Shown piece after piece: positions 44,870 to 54,024 of a stretch of DNA of 64,000 bases. Origin of the DNA: Candidatus Sulfotelmatobacter sp. (lineage in GTDB: Bacteria > Vulcanimicrobiota > Vulcanimicrobiia > Vulcanimicrobiales > Vulcanimicrobiaceae); contig DATJRY010000021.1 in NCBI GenBank assembly GCA_035504415.1, forward strand, positions 372,001-436,000. Reading direction: 5' to 3'. Position 1 is the first letter of the stretch. Each line of letters starts with the position of its first letter. The notes beneath the pieces were generated by a model. That model saw only the letters and a list, made by a program, of their open reading frames with translations. It was not told where the DNA came from and ran no database searches. Both the position numbers and the translations under genes were made by a program.

Positions 44870-46899
44870 CGCGCGTCGCGCGCCGCTACGTCGACGCGCT
44901 CGGTCAGGAGCGCGAAGCGCCGGCCGAGACGGTCGGCCGATTCGACGAGCTCCTGCGCGAGCCGCCGTACGCCTTCACGCCGCCGACGCTGGTGGTGCGC
45001 GAGGACGAGCCGCTGGCCGTCGCGGTGACGCTCCCGGCGGCGCGCTGGCACGACGACCTGCGCTGGACGCTCGACACCGCCGACGGTGAACGCGCGTCGG
45101 GAACGTTCGGCCTGCGCGGCGCGACGGTCGTGCGCGTCGGCGAAGACGGCGAGCAGCGGTTCGACACGCGCGTGGCCGAGCTGCGCGGTCCGTTGCCGCT
45201 GGGCCGCCACGCGCTGACGTTGGAAGTCGCCGGCTACGCGCGCGAGCGGGTGACGGTGGTGGTCGTGCCGCGGCTGGCCTATCCGCCGCGCGGCCGCACG
45301 TGGGGCATCGCCCTGCAGCTCTACACGCTGCGCTCGCAGCGCAACCACGGCATCGGCGACTTCGCGGATCTGCGCGCCGTCTGCACGCTGCTCGGCGCGC
45401 GCGGCGCGTCGTACGTCGGCATCAACCCGCTGCACGCGCCGTTCCGCTCCGACCCGGAGGCGGCGAGTCCCTACGCGGCCTCCTCGCGCCGCTGGCTCAA
45501 CTGGCTCGCGATCGCGCTCGACGACGTGCCGGAGGCGCACGCCGCCGGCGTGCGGGCCGTCCTCGACGATCCCGCCTGGCGCGCGCGGGTCGCGGCCGCG
45601 CGTGCCTGCGACGACGTCGACTACGCCGCCGTCTCGGCGCTGAAAGAGCCGGTGCTGCGCGCGTGCTATGCGGCGCTCGCGCACGACCGGGCGCGCGCGG
45701 ACGCGTTCGCGCGCTGGTGTGCCGAGCAGGGCGATCCGCTGCAGCGCTTCGCCGCCTTCGAGGTGCTGATCGAACGGCACGGGCGCGACCTCACGGCGTG
45801 GCCCGCCGGGCTGCGCGCACCGGACTTGCCGGACGTCGCGCTCGCGTTGGGCGACGACGCCGCGGCGCTCGGCTACGCGATGTACCTGCAATGGCTGGCC
45901 GACCAGCAGTTGGCGGCGGTCGCCGCCGCCGCGGCGCAGCACGGCGTCGCCTTGTACCGCGATCTCGCCGTCGGGGTGGACGCCGGCGCGGCCGACGTGT
46001 GGGCCGACCGCGCGGCGTACGTCGGCGGCGTGCGCGTCGGCGCGCCGCCCGACGTGCTCAACACGTTCGGCCAAGACTGGGGATTGCCGCCGCTCGATCC
46101 GCGCACGCTGGCCGACGACGGGTACGCCCAGCTGCTCGCGCTGCTGCAAGCCAACTGCCGGTACGCGGGCGCGCTGCGCATCGACCACGCTTTCTCGCTG
46201 GCGCGCCTGTACTGGATCCCGGCCGGCGCCGGTGCGAGCGACGGAACCTACGTCAGCTATCCGCTCGACGACCTGCGCGGCATCGTCGCGCTGGCCAGCG
46301 TGCGCGAACGGTGCGTCGTGATCGGGGAAGACCTGGGCACGGTGCCGGACGGTTTTCGCGAGCGCATGGAGGCGACCGGTATCCTTGCATACCGCATCCT
46401 GTTCTTCGAGCGTCACGCCGACGGCACGTTCGCAGCCCCCGAGGAGTATCCGGCCGCCGCGCTGGCCGCCTCGGGGACGCACGACCTCGCCACGATCCCG
46501 GCGTGGCTGCACGGCGACGACCTGCTGCTGCGCGAGCAGCTGGGGTTGGCCCGGACGCCGCTGACCGACGAGCAAGCGTCCCGCGAGCGCGAACGTACCC
46601 TGCTGCTCGACACCCTCCAGCGGCACGGCGATTTGGCGGGGAACGAACGGGACGATGAGACCGCGATCGTCGTCGCCGCGAACCGTTACCTCGCCGCTTC
46701 GCCCTGTGCCATCGTGATGGGACAGCTCGACGACGTCCTGGGAGAACGCCGCCCGGTCAACGTCCCGGGAACTTCGCTCGAATATCCGAATTGGCGTCGC
46801 AAGCTCTCGACCACCGTCGAAGCCCTCGCGGACGACCTCCGCGTCGCGCGCCTCTGCACCGCCTTCAACGAAATCCGCCCCCGTGAGAACGGACGATGA
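44866..46899 (+). CDS. malQ: 4-alpha-glucanotransferase MalQ
   Basis: A 677-residue GH77 enzyme, close to E. coli MalQ (694). Catalytic residues in ALRIDHAFSL (nucleophile), VIGEDLGTVPD (acid/base) and ASGTHDLATI are intact, as is the region VNVPGTSLEYPNWRRKL near the C-terminus. It disproportionates maltodextrins released by debranching. ATG 44866 overlaps the glgX stop. Last gene of the glgB-glgX-malQ run. Confidence 0.94.
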   Translation: MTRVARRYVDALGQEREAPAETVGRFDELLREPPYAFTPPTLVVREDEPLAVAVTLPAARWHDDLRWTLDTADGERASGTFGLRGATVVRVGEDGEQRFDTRVAELRGPLPLGRHALTLEVAGYARERVTVVVVPRLAYPPRGRTWGIALQLYTLRSQRNHGIGDFADLRAVCTLLGARGASYVGINPLHAPFRSDPEAASPYAASSRRWLNWLAIALDDVPEAHAAGVRAVLDDPAWRARVAAARACDDVDYAAVSALKEPVLRACYAALAHDRARADAFARWCAEQGDPLQRFAAFEVLIERHGRDLTAWPAGLRAPDLPDVALALGDDAAALGYAMYLQWLADQQLAAVAAAAAQHGVALYRDLAVGVDAGAADVWADRAAYVGGVRVGAPPDVLNTFGQDWGLPPLDPRTLADDGYAQLLALLQANCRYAGALRIDHAFSLARLYWIPAGAGASDGTYVSYPLDDLRGIVALASVRERCVVIGEDLGTVPDGFRERMEATGILAYRILFFERHADGTFAAPEEYPAAALAASGTHDLATIPAWLHGDDLLLREQLGLARTPLTDEQASRERERTLLLDTLQRHGDLAGNERDDETAIVVAANRYLAASPCAIVMGQLDDVLGERRPVNVPGTSLEYPNWRRKLSTTVEALADDLRVARLCTAFNEIRPRENGR

Positions 46900-46981
46900 T
46901 AGCAGACAGCACCATGATGCCGGCGCGCGCCCGCGGGGAATCGCGCCAAGTCGCCATCGCGAGCGCGCGCACGTCCGGGGG

Positions 46982-47000
46982 CCCCACGCTCTGCGTGGGG
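46982..47000 (+). other. Hairpin between malQ and the mannose-1-phosphate guanylyltransferase gene
   Basis: CCCCACGC / GCGTGGGG forms a perfect 8-bp stem with a TCT loop in the 132-base gap (46900-47031). No T run follows. It could slow transcription or act as an RNA-stabilising end. Confidence 0.4.
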
Positions 47001-47031
47001 GGCGCGGAGCCAAGGGCGGAGCGCCGTTGAA

Positions 47032-49542
47032 ATGAAAGCCGTTCTGATGGCCGGCGGGGAAGGTTCCCGGCTGCGCCCGCTGACTTCCCGACGGCCGAAG
47101 CCGTTGGCGCCGGTGGCCGGCAAGCCGGTGATGGAGCACATCGTCGAGCTGCTGCGCACGCACGGGTTCACCGAGATCGTCTCGACGCTGCACTACCTGG
47201 CCGACGAGATCGAGTCGTGGTTCGGTGACGGTTCGGCGCACGACGTCAAGATGCACTACGTCGTCGAGGACACGCCGCTGGGAACCGCGGGCGCGGTCAA
47301 GATGGCGCACGAGCTGCTCGGCGACGAACGTTTCCTGATCATCAGCGGCGACGCGCTGACCGCGCTGGACCTCGGGGCGATCGTGCGCCACCACGTCGAG
47401 CGCGGGAACGACGCCACGATCGTGCTGCAGCGCGTGACCAACCCGCTCGAGTTCGGCGTCGTCGTGACCGACGAACAGCAGCGCATCGTGCGCTTTCTCG
47501 AAAAGCCGTCGTGGGGCGAAGTCTTCTCCGACACGATCAACACCGGCATCTACGTGCTCGAGCCCGGGATCTTGGACCGGATGGAGCGCGGCAAGATCTA
47601 CGACTGGTCGAAGGACCTCTTCCCCGAGATGCTGCGCGAGGGCGCCAAGCTCGGCGGCTACATCACCGACGACTACTGGACCGACATCGGCAACCTCGAG
47701 CAGTATCAGCAGGCCAACTACGACGCGCTCGACCGCAAGGTCGCGATCGCCTTTCCGGGGACGGAGGTCACGCCCGGCGTGTGGGCCGGCGAAGGGACGC
47801 GGATCGATCCCGACGCGCAGCTCGACGGCCCGATCGTGCTCGGGCGCGACGTGCGCGTCGCGGCCGGCGCGCACATCGTCGGGCCGACGGTCATCGGCGA
47901 CCGCAGCCTGGTCGAGCGCGGCGCGACGATCTCGCGCAGCGTGCTGTGGGAGGACTGCTACGTCGGCGAAGAGTCGACGCTCAACGACTGCACCGTCGCC
48001 GACCGCAACACGATCGAACGGCGCGCCACCGTCCAGGAAGCCAGCGTCATCGGCCGCGGCTGCACGATCGGACAAGGTGCGACGGTCAACGCGCACCTCA
48101 AGCTGTGGCCCGACAAGTGGGTCAACGCCGGCGCGATCGTCTCGATGTCGCTCATCTACGGCCAGAAGTGGCCGGGCTCGCTGTTCGGCTCGGTCGGCAT
48201 TCGCGGCTTGGCCAACCTCGAGATCACGCCGGAGTTCGCGCTCAAGCTCGGACAGGCGTTCGGGACGTACCTCAAGAGCGGCCAATACGTGATGACCAGC
48301 CGCGACACGCACCCCGCCTCGCGGGTGATGAACCGCTGCATCATCTCCGGCTTGCTCAGCGTCGGCGTCAACGTGCTCGACCTGCGCTCGTACCCGCTCC
48401 CGCTGGCGCGCTACGCGGTGCGGGTCGGCGGCGACGGCGGCGTGCACGTTCGCGTCGCGCCGGACGACGCCAACGCGATCGTCTTCGAGTTCTTCGACCA
48501 CACCGGGATCGGGATCGACAAGGGCGCCGAACGCAAGGTCGAAAACCTGTTCTTCCGCGAGGACTTCCGCCGCACGCCGATGGACGCGGTCGGCCGCCTC
48601 GACTTCCCCTCGCGCGCGCTCGAGCGCTACACGGCCTCGTTCGTCGACGCGCTCCACGCGCGCGCGCTGGCCGAGGCCAACTTCCGCGTCGTGGTCGACT
48701 ACGCGTTCGGCAACGCCTCGATCGTGCTGCCGCAGATCCTAGGCGGCCTGGGTGTCGACCAGATCGCGCTCAACGCCTATTTCGACGCGCAGAAGGTGCG
48801 CACGTTCCGCAACGATCGCGAGCACCACTTGCGGCAGTTGACCTCGGTCGTCACCTCGCTCGAGGCCGACCTGGGCGTGCTGATCGACGCCGACGGCGAG
48901 ACGGTGACGCTGGTCGACGACAAGGGCAGCATCGTCGGGCGCAACCGGCTGGTCGCGTTGCTCACGCTGCTGATCGCGCGCGCGCAGCCCGGTGCGCGGA
49001 TCGCGCTGCCGCTGACGATCCCCTCGGTGGTCGAGAGGATCGCGCACGACAACGGCGCCGAGATCGTGCGCGCGCGCAGCGACCGCCGCTCGGTGATGGC
49101 GCTGGCCGAGAAGGACGGCGCGAACTTGGCGTTCGCGGCGGGCGCGGAGTACGAGCTGGTCTTCCCCGAGTTCCAGCCGGCGTTCGACGGCATCTACGCG
49201 ACCGCGAAGATCATGGAGCTGCTGGCCGCCGAGCGGCGCAAGCTTTCCGAGCTGGTCGCGATGCTGCCGGAGTGGCACATCGCGGGCCGCGTCGTGCCGT
49301 GTCCGTGGGAGCGCAAGGGCGCGGTGATGCGCTCGCTGCACGACGAGGCGGCGCACGGCGGCAACGGCAAGGTCGAGACGCTCGACGGCGTGCGGCTGGG
49401 CCGTCCGCACGGCTGGGTGCTGGTGCTCCCCGACGCGACCGACGCCTCGGTCAACGTCTGGGCCGAAGGCGACACCGACGACGAGGCGTCGCACTACGCC
49501 GACGAGATCGCCGCGCGGGTTACCGCGATCGCTTCAGCGTGA
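47032..49542 (+). CDS. Mannose-1-phosphate guanylyltransferase / phosphomannomutase fusion
   Basis: An 836-residue fusion. Residues 1-230 are a sugar nucleotidyltransferase (MAGGEGSRLRPLTSRRPKP, GDALTALDLG, NTGIYVLEP). Residues 240-365 are left-handed beta-helix hexapeptide repeats. The remainder resembles phosphomannomutase/phosphoglucomutase: the serine loop reads TSRDTHPASRVMNRCIISGLLS rather than the classic TASHNP, and the metal loop is IDADGETVTLVDD. This replacement is known in the ManC/ManB-like fusions, so activity is possible. It may supply GDP-mannose or another sugar nucleotide. Follows malQ after 132 bases. Confidence 0.85.
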   Translation: MKAVLMAGGEGSRLRPLTSRRPKPLAPVAGKPVMEHIVELLRTHGFTEIVSTLHYLADEIESWFGDGSAHDVKMHYVVEDTPLGTAGAVKMAHELLGDERFLIISGDALTALDLGAIVRHHVERGNDATIVLQRVTNPLEFGVVVTDEQQRIVRFLEKPSWGEVFSDTINTGIYVLEPGILDRMERGKIYDWSKDLFPEMLREGAKLGGYITDDYWTDIGNLEQYQQANYDALDRKVAIAFPGTEVTPGVWAGEGTRIDPDAQLDGPIVLGRDVRVAAGAHIVGPTVIGDRSLVERGATISRSVLWEDCYVGEESTLNDCTVADRNTIERRATVQEASVIGRGCTIGQGATVNAHLKLWPDKWVNAGAIVSMSLIYGQKWPGSLFGSVGIRGLANLEITPEFALKLGQAFGTYLKSGQYVMTSRDTHPASRVMNRCIISGLLSVGVNVLDLRSYPLPLARYAVRVGGDGGVHVRVAPDDANAIVFEFFDHTGIGIDKGAERKVENLFFREDFRRTPMDAVGRLDFPSRALERYTASFVDALHARALAEANFRVVVDYAFGNASIVLPQILGGLGVDQIALNAYFDAQKVRTFRNDREHHLRQLTSVVTSLEADLGVLIDADGETVTLVDDKGSIVGRNRLVALLTLLIARAQPGARIALPLTIPSVVERIAHDNGAEIVRARSDRRSVMALAEKDGANLAFAAGAEYELVFPEFQPAFDGIYATAKIMELLAAERRKLSELVAMLPEWHIAGRVVPCPWERKGAVMRSLHDEAAHGGNGKVETLDGVRLGRPHGWVLVLPDATDASVNVWAEGDTDDEASHYADEIAARVTAIASA

Positions 49543-50874
49543 GGGGATGAGCCGCAGCAGCCGCCGCGGGTAGTCGAAGATCACGACGAAGCGCTTCCAG
49601 ACCGGGTCGCCGATCTGCATCGCGACGCTCGGATCCGACTCCTCGCCGCGCGCCAGCGAGGTCGTCAGGTGCACGGCGACGTCGTCGACGCTGACGCCGC
49701 CGATGCGCAGCGAGCGCGCGCGGGCCAGGTAACCGGCGACCGGACCGCCGACGCCGACGTACGAGCTGTCGTCGGGCAGCGCGTGATAGCGATGCACCAA
49801 GTCGTGCGCGCGCACGAAGTGCGAGTACACCTCGAGCGGTCCGTCGTTCCCGGTGTCGACGCCGGCGGCGCCGGCGATCCCGTCGAGCGCGCCCTCGACC
49901 TGCGGCTGGCGTTCGTCGTAGACGAACGGCACGCGCGCACCGCCGCCGCCGAACGCGCCGGCCGAGCGCGCCAGCGCGAGCTGATGGTGCGCGAGGTCGA
50001 GCCGTGCGGCCAAGCGCGCGAGCAGCTCGTAGCCGACGATCCCGTCGACCGGCAACGCCGAGCCCAGATCGAGCACGACGAAGGGCTGGTCGCGCAGCAC
50101 GGCGGTCCCGATCTGCACCGTGCGTGCGGCCGCGTAACGGACCGGGACGACGTTCGGCCCCACCCCGTCGACCGTGCCCTCGCCGACGACGACTAGGCCG
50201 CAGCGCCGCGCCGCGGCCGGCGTGATGACGTTCTGGCCGCCGGTGTCGAGCAGAAACCGCAAGGCGGGTCCCTCGTCCACGCGCACCTGCACGACCGGCA
50301 GATCGAAGCTCGGATCGAGCGCCACGCTCGTCGTTCCCGTCAGCACGACGTCGTGCGGCGGGGCGGGCGGCGCGAAGGCGGCGTCGGCGAGCGGTGCGAC
50401 GCTCACCGCGCGCACGCTCGCGCGCCACTCGCCGTCGACGGAGACGTCGTCGAGCGCGAACGGGACGTTCAGCCCGTCGACGATCCGCCGGTCGGCGAGC
50501 GTGGTCGTCTCCGTGGTCGCGCCGGGATGGCGCACGATGCGGGTGGCCGTGCCGCCGCCGAGCACGCGCGCGAACGCCCGCGCGAAGGCGCGAATCGCGT
50601 CGCGCTGCGCGCGGTTGCCTTCGATCCGGGCCATCCCGGTCGCGTCGGCGCGCCACGCGTGGGTGCCGTCCCAGCCTTCGCGCTCGGAGACGGGACCGGC
50701 GTCGAAGCGCCGCACGAACCGCGCCGTCGCGCGGTCGACGAGCAGCTCGCCGCTGCCGTGCACGCCGTAGGCGACGACGTCGAGCCGCAAGCGCACGTAG
50801 CGCGGCGCGCGCGCCGGCGCGAGGACGGGCAAGAGCACCGCCAGCGCGGGCGCGGCGAGCAGCGCGAAGGGCAT
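49534..50874 (-). CDS. Secreted retropepsin-like aspartic protease family protein
   Basis: A 446-residue protein with signal peptide (MPFALLAAPALAVLLPVLA). Two DTG motifs are seen: FLLDTGGQN (D210) and GVDTGNDG (D339), each in a pepsin-like lobe with later VDGIVGYELL, which marks a retropepsin/clan AA fold. A single chain with two DTG motifs could form a complete active site. The N-terminal 170 residues are an extra domain of unknown fold. Overlaps the guanylyltransferase gene convergently by nine bases. Confidence 0.78.
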   Translation of the reverse strand: MPFALLAAPALAVLLPVLAPARAPRYVRLRLDVVAYGVHGSGELLVDRATARFVRRFDAGPVSEREGWDGTHAWRADATGMARIEGNRAQRDAIRAFARAFARVLGGGTATRIVRHPGATTETTTLADRRIVDGLNVPFALDDVSVDGEWRASVRAVSVAPLADAAFAPPAPPHDVVLTGTTSVALDPSFDLPVVQVRVDEGPALRFLLDTGGQNVITPAAARRCGLVVVGEGTVDGVGPNVVPVRYAAARTVQIGTAVLRDQPFVVLDLGSALPVDGIVGYELLARLAARLDLAHHQLALARSAGAFGGGGARVPFVYDERQPQVEGALDGIAGAAGVDTGNDGPLEVYSHFVRAHDLVHRYHALPDDSSYVGVGGPVAGYLARARSLRIGGVSVDDVAVHLTTSLARGEESDPSVAMQIGDPVWKRFVVIFDYPRRLLRLIPSR

Positions 50875-50901
50875 GGCCGGACGGCTTCGCCGTCCGGCGG
50901 G

Positions 50902-52038
50902 TTAGTTCTGCGAGGGCAGGACCGGCAGCTTCGCGCGGTCGATGCGCTTGCCGACGACCTTCTCGATGTCGCGGAAGAGCGGCTCTTCGTCACGCGAGAC
51001 GAAGGTGATCGCCTCGCCGGTCGCCTGCGCGCGCGCGGTGCGGCCGACGCGGTGCACGTAGTCCGCGGGCACCATCGGGACGTCGAAGTTGACGACGTGG
51101 CCGAGGTCTTGCACGTCGATGCCACGAGCGGCCACGTCGGTCGCCACCAGCACGCGCAGCTTTCCGCGCTTGAACTGATCGAGCGCACGCGTGCGCTGCG
51201 CCTGCGAGCGATCGCCGTGGATGCGGTCGGCGGCGATCTTGTGCTTCTCCAGGTGCAGGGCCAGCCGGTTCGCTCGCGCCTTGGTGCGCGTGAACGCGAT
51301 CGCGCTGTAGATGCCGTTGTCCTCGAGCAGCTTCATGAGCAGCTCGGTCTTGCGGGTCTGGTCGATCGTGTAGGCGCGGTGCGTGATGCCCTCGGCGGTG
51401 GTCGCCTTGGGGGGCGCCGTCGCCACGCGCACCGGATCGCGCAGCAGCTCGCGGCTGAGCTTCTCGATCTCCGGCGCGACGGTCGCGCTGAAGAACAGCG
51501 TCTGGCGTTTCGCCGGCAGCGCGGCGGCGATGCGCCGCACGTTCGGCAAGAAGCCCATGTCGAGCATGCGGTCCGCCTCGTCGAGGACGAACACGCTGAC
51601 GTCGCCCAGGCGCGTGACCTTCTGTGCCATCAGGTCGAGCAGCCGGCCCGGACACGCGACGATGATGTCGGTACCGCGCGCGAAGGCCTTGATCTGCGGG
51701 CCGAAGCCGACGCCGCCGAAGACGGCCGCGATGCGCACGTCGGTGCCGCGCGCCATGGCCTGCAGGTGCTGGCAGATCTGGGCGGCCAGCTCGCGGGTCG
51801 GCGCGAGAACGAGCGCGTGGGTGCGGCCGCGGGGCAGCGTGAGGACGTGTTGGAGCAGCGGCAACCCGAAGGCGGCCGTCTTGCCGGTGCCGGTCTGCGC
51901 CGAGGCGAGGACGTCGCGTCCGGCCAGCGCGGGCGGGATCGCCGCGGCCTGGACGGGCGTGGGCACGGTAAAATCGAGGGCGCGCAGCGCGCGCAACAGC
52001 ACCGGCTGCACGCCGAGTGCTTCAAAGGTCTGCGTCAA
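50902..52038 (-). CDS. DEAD-box RNA helicase (RhlE-like)
   Basis: A 378-residue core helicase: Q-motif PTPVQAAAIPPALAGRD, Walker A AQTGTGKTAA, VLDEADRM (DEAD), FFSATV, and HRVGRTARA. It has almost no C-terminal extension, so substrate choice probably relies on partners. TTG 52038 is used as start because FEALGVQPVLLRAL, the usual N-terminus, begins right after it; no better start was seen. RNA unwinding in cold shock or ribosome assembly is the family's role. Confidence 0.88.
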   Translation of the reverse strand: MTQTFEALGVQPVLLRALRALDFTVPTPVQAAAIPPALAGRDVLASAQTGTGKTAAFGLPLLQHVLTLPRGRTHALVLAPTRELAAQICQHLQAMARGTDVRIAAVFGGVGFGPQIKAFARGTDIIVACPGRLLDLMAQKVTRLGDVSVFVLDEADRMLDMGFLPNVRRIAAALPAKRQTLFFSATVAPEIEKLSRELLRDPVRVATAPPKATTAEGITHRAYTIDQTRKTELLMKLLEDNGIYSAIAFTRTKARANRLALHLEKHKIAADRIHGDRSQAQRTRALDQFKRGKLRVLVATDVAARGIDVQDLGHVVNFDVPMVPADYVHRVGRTARAQATGEAITFVSRDEEPLFRDIEKVVGKRIDRAKLPVLPSQN

Positions 52039-52224
52039 TTCAGTTCTTTCGGAACGGCGATGCGCAATACGATCGTCGGTTTCCGAAAGATCGCGCCAGG
52101 AAGGATGCCACCGGGAGCGGTGACCCACCCACCATACCATACCGGCCGCCGCCCCAGGTACGACCCTTGACGGACGGCTGATCCGGTCCAGGGACGGCCC
52201 CGCCGGGCGCCCAATTTCGGCCCC

Positions 52225-53085
52225 GTGAAACGCTCGCTCGCATTGCTGGCAGCCTCGTGTCTGCTCGCGACGCCCCGTGGGCCTGCCGCCGCCGCGCCGC
52301 CGCCGCCGCCCACACATACGCTCTGCCCGGTCTTCGTCGGGCGCATCGACAGGCTGGACGAGGCGGGAACGCGCTATGCGGTCGGGCTGCTGACCTACGG
52401 CGAGTCCGGCACCACCTCGGGAACGATCGCGTTCTTCGCCGGCGACGAGCGGTACGAGGTGCCGTTCGCGAACGCGCTGGCCGACGACCCGACCGACGCG
52501 GGGGCGTCCCCGGAGCCGATCGTCGTGCAGTTCGCACGGCCCGTCACCCTCACGGCCGCCGTCGTCGCAGCGCTCGGTTCGCCGCCCGCCGCCTGCTCGG
52601 CTCCGTATATGCCGTGGACGCAGAACGGGCGCATCGCGCCGGCCCTCGCGCACGAATGGTTCTCGAGCCGCGTAGCGCGGCCGAGCCCAGGTCCGATGCC
52701 GGCGGACATGCTCGACGAGAGCAAACTATGGGAAGGCTTCGACGCGGAGGCGCGGACGGCGAGCGCGGTTGAAGCCGGCACGCCGATCGCGGTCGCGCCG
52801 TGTGCGCAAAAGGACCACGTTCCCTCGCTCAGCGGGCGCCCGGGGCTGGCGTGGATGCCGCCCCTGGTCACGCACGGACCATCGGCCTACACGACGGACG
52901 TCTTGGTCGCCATCGACGCCGACGGTACGCTGCTGAACGCGGCGACGCTCGTTTCGTCATCCAACAAGACGTTCGATCACGTGGCGCTCGTCGCTGCGCA
53001 GCAGTCGACGTTCCGCGCCGGGCAGTTCCGATGCGCTCCCGTCGCGGGAAGCTACGTCTTCGAGTTCTCGTACGAACACGGCTAA
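52225..53085 (+). CDS. Secreted protein with TonB-C-like C-terminus (tandem paralogue 1)
   Basis: A 286-residue exported protein (signal peptide 1-23, then Ala/Pro linker). The conserved central part begins CPVFVGRIDRLDEAGTRYAVGLLTYG. The last 65 residues (DVLVAIDADGTLLNAATLVSSSN...FDHVALVAAQQSTFRAGQFRCAPVAGSY) look like a TonB C-terminal fold, yet there is no TonB-type transmembrane anchor or proline-rich spacer. The gene immediately following codes for a protein of the same length and layout. Role unknown. GTG start at 52225. An open gap of 186 bases separates it from the divergent helicase gene. Confidence 0.72.
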   Translation: MKRSLALLAASCLLATPRGPAAAAPPPPPTHTLCPVFVGRIDRLDEAGTRYAVGLLTYGESGTTSGTIAFFAGDERYEVPFANALADDPTDAGASPEPIVVQFARPVTLTAAVVAALGSPPAACSAPYMPWTQNGRIAPALAHEWFSSRVARPSPGPMPADMLDESKLWEGFDAEARTASAVEAGTPIAVAPCAQKDHVPSLSGRPGLAWMPPLVTHGPSAYTTDVLVAIDADGTLLNAATLVSSSNKTFDHVALVAAQQSTFRAGQFRCAPVAGSYVFEFSYEHG

Positions 53086-53155
53086 ACGCGACGCGCCCCC
53101 GGCGGCGCGCGGCGACGACAGGCGCGATCGGCCGCCGCCGCCAAGACCCGCCGGC

Positions 53156-54016
53156 GTGAAAGGCGCGCGCGGAACGCTGGCGGTCTTTTGCTTGTTCGCG
53201 ACGATAACGCCGACGCTCGGTGCCACCGCGTTCGCGCAGCCCAGCTCCGATCTGTGTCCCGTCTTCGTCGGGCGCGTCGATGCGCTCGACGATGCCGGCA
53301 CGCGCTACGCCTTCGGGCTGCTGACCTACGGCGGCTCGGGCAGCGCGTCGGGGACGCTCGCCGTCTATGCCGCGGACAAGCGCTACAGCGTGCCGTTCAC
53401 CGACGCGTTCGTCGACGATCCGACGGAGTCGACCTCACGCCCGCGGCCGCTGGTCGTGCGCTTCGCGCGGCCGGTAACGGTCAGCGGCGCCGTCGTCGCA
53501 TCGCTCGGCGCACCGGCGGCGCCTTGTCCGACTCCGTATCTGCCGTGGACCGCCAACGGTCGGGTCGCGCAATTCGTCGGGCACCAACGGCTCTTCTACG
53601 ACGCCGAGAGCGATCGTCACCAGGAATCCGACGCCGCCGTGATCGACGAACGGCAGCTCTGGAACGGCTTCGACGCCGCGGCCGCGAACGTCGCGCCGGT
53701 CGACGCGGGCGACGGCGTGCCCGCCGCGCGTTGCACACAAGACGATCGCGGCGCGAGCGTAACGCACGTCGAACGCGCGCTGATCCCCGCCATCGTCCCG
53801 GCCGGTCCGTTCGCCTACCGGAGCGCCGTCCTGGTCACGCTCGACGCGACGGGAGCGGTCGTCGCCGCCGCGACGGTGGTCTCCGCGAGGGAGGACGTGC
53901 CGCTCGACGCGGCCGCACTCACCGTGGCCGAGCACTCGTCCTATCGGCCGGCACGCTTTCGCTGCGCGCCGGCGGCAGGCAGCTACGTGTTCGTGCTCAG
54001 CTACTACCGCGACTGA
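53156..54016 (+). CDS. Secreted protein with TonB-C-like C-terminus (tandem paralogue 2)
   Basis: A 286-residue paralogue of the protein at 52225-53085. Same order: signal peptide, CPVFVGRVDALDDAGTRYAFGLLTYGG, cysteines at matching positions (APCPTPYLPW, ARCTQD, FRCAPAAGSY), and a TonB-C-like end (AVLVTLDATGAVVAAATVVSA). The two share short identical blocks but differ widely between them, so the duplication is old. GTG start at 53156. Convergent with the sigma factor gene, nine bases away. Function unknown. Confidence 0.72.
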   Translation: MKGARGTLAVFCLFATITPTLGATAFAQPSSDLCPVFVGRVDALDDAGTRYAFGLLTYGGSGSASGTLAVYAADKRYSVPFTDAFVDDPTESTSRPRPLVVRFARPVTVSGAVVASLGAPAAPCPTPYLPWTANGRVAQFVGHQRLFYDAESDRHQESDAAVIDERQLWNGFDAAAANVAPVDAGDGVPAARCTQDDRGASVTHVERALIPAIVPAGPFAYRSAVLVTLDATGAVVAAATVVSAREDVPLDAAALTVAEHSSYRPARFRCAPAAGSYVFVLSYYRD

Positions 54017-54024
54017 GCGACACG

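Noticed and set aside
44818-48657. A minus-strand open frame of 1279 codons
   Set aside because: It lies entirely opposite malQ and the guanylyltransferase gene, has no domain motifs and reads as Arg/Val/Asp/His-rich shadow sequence.
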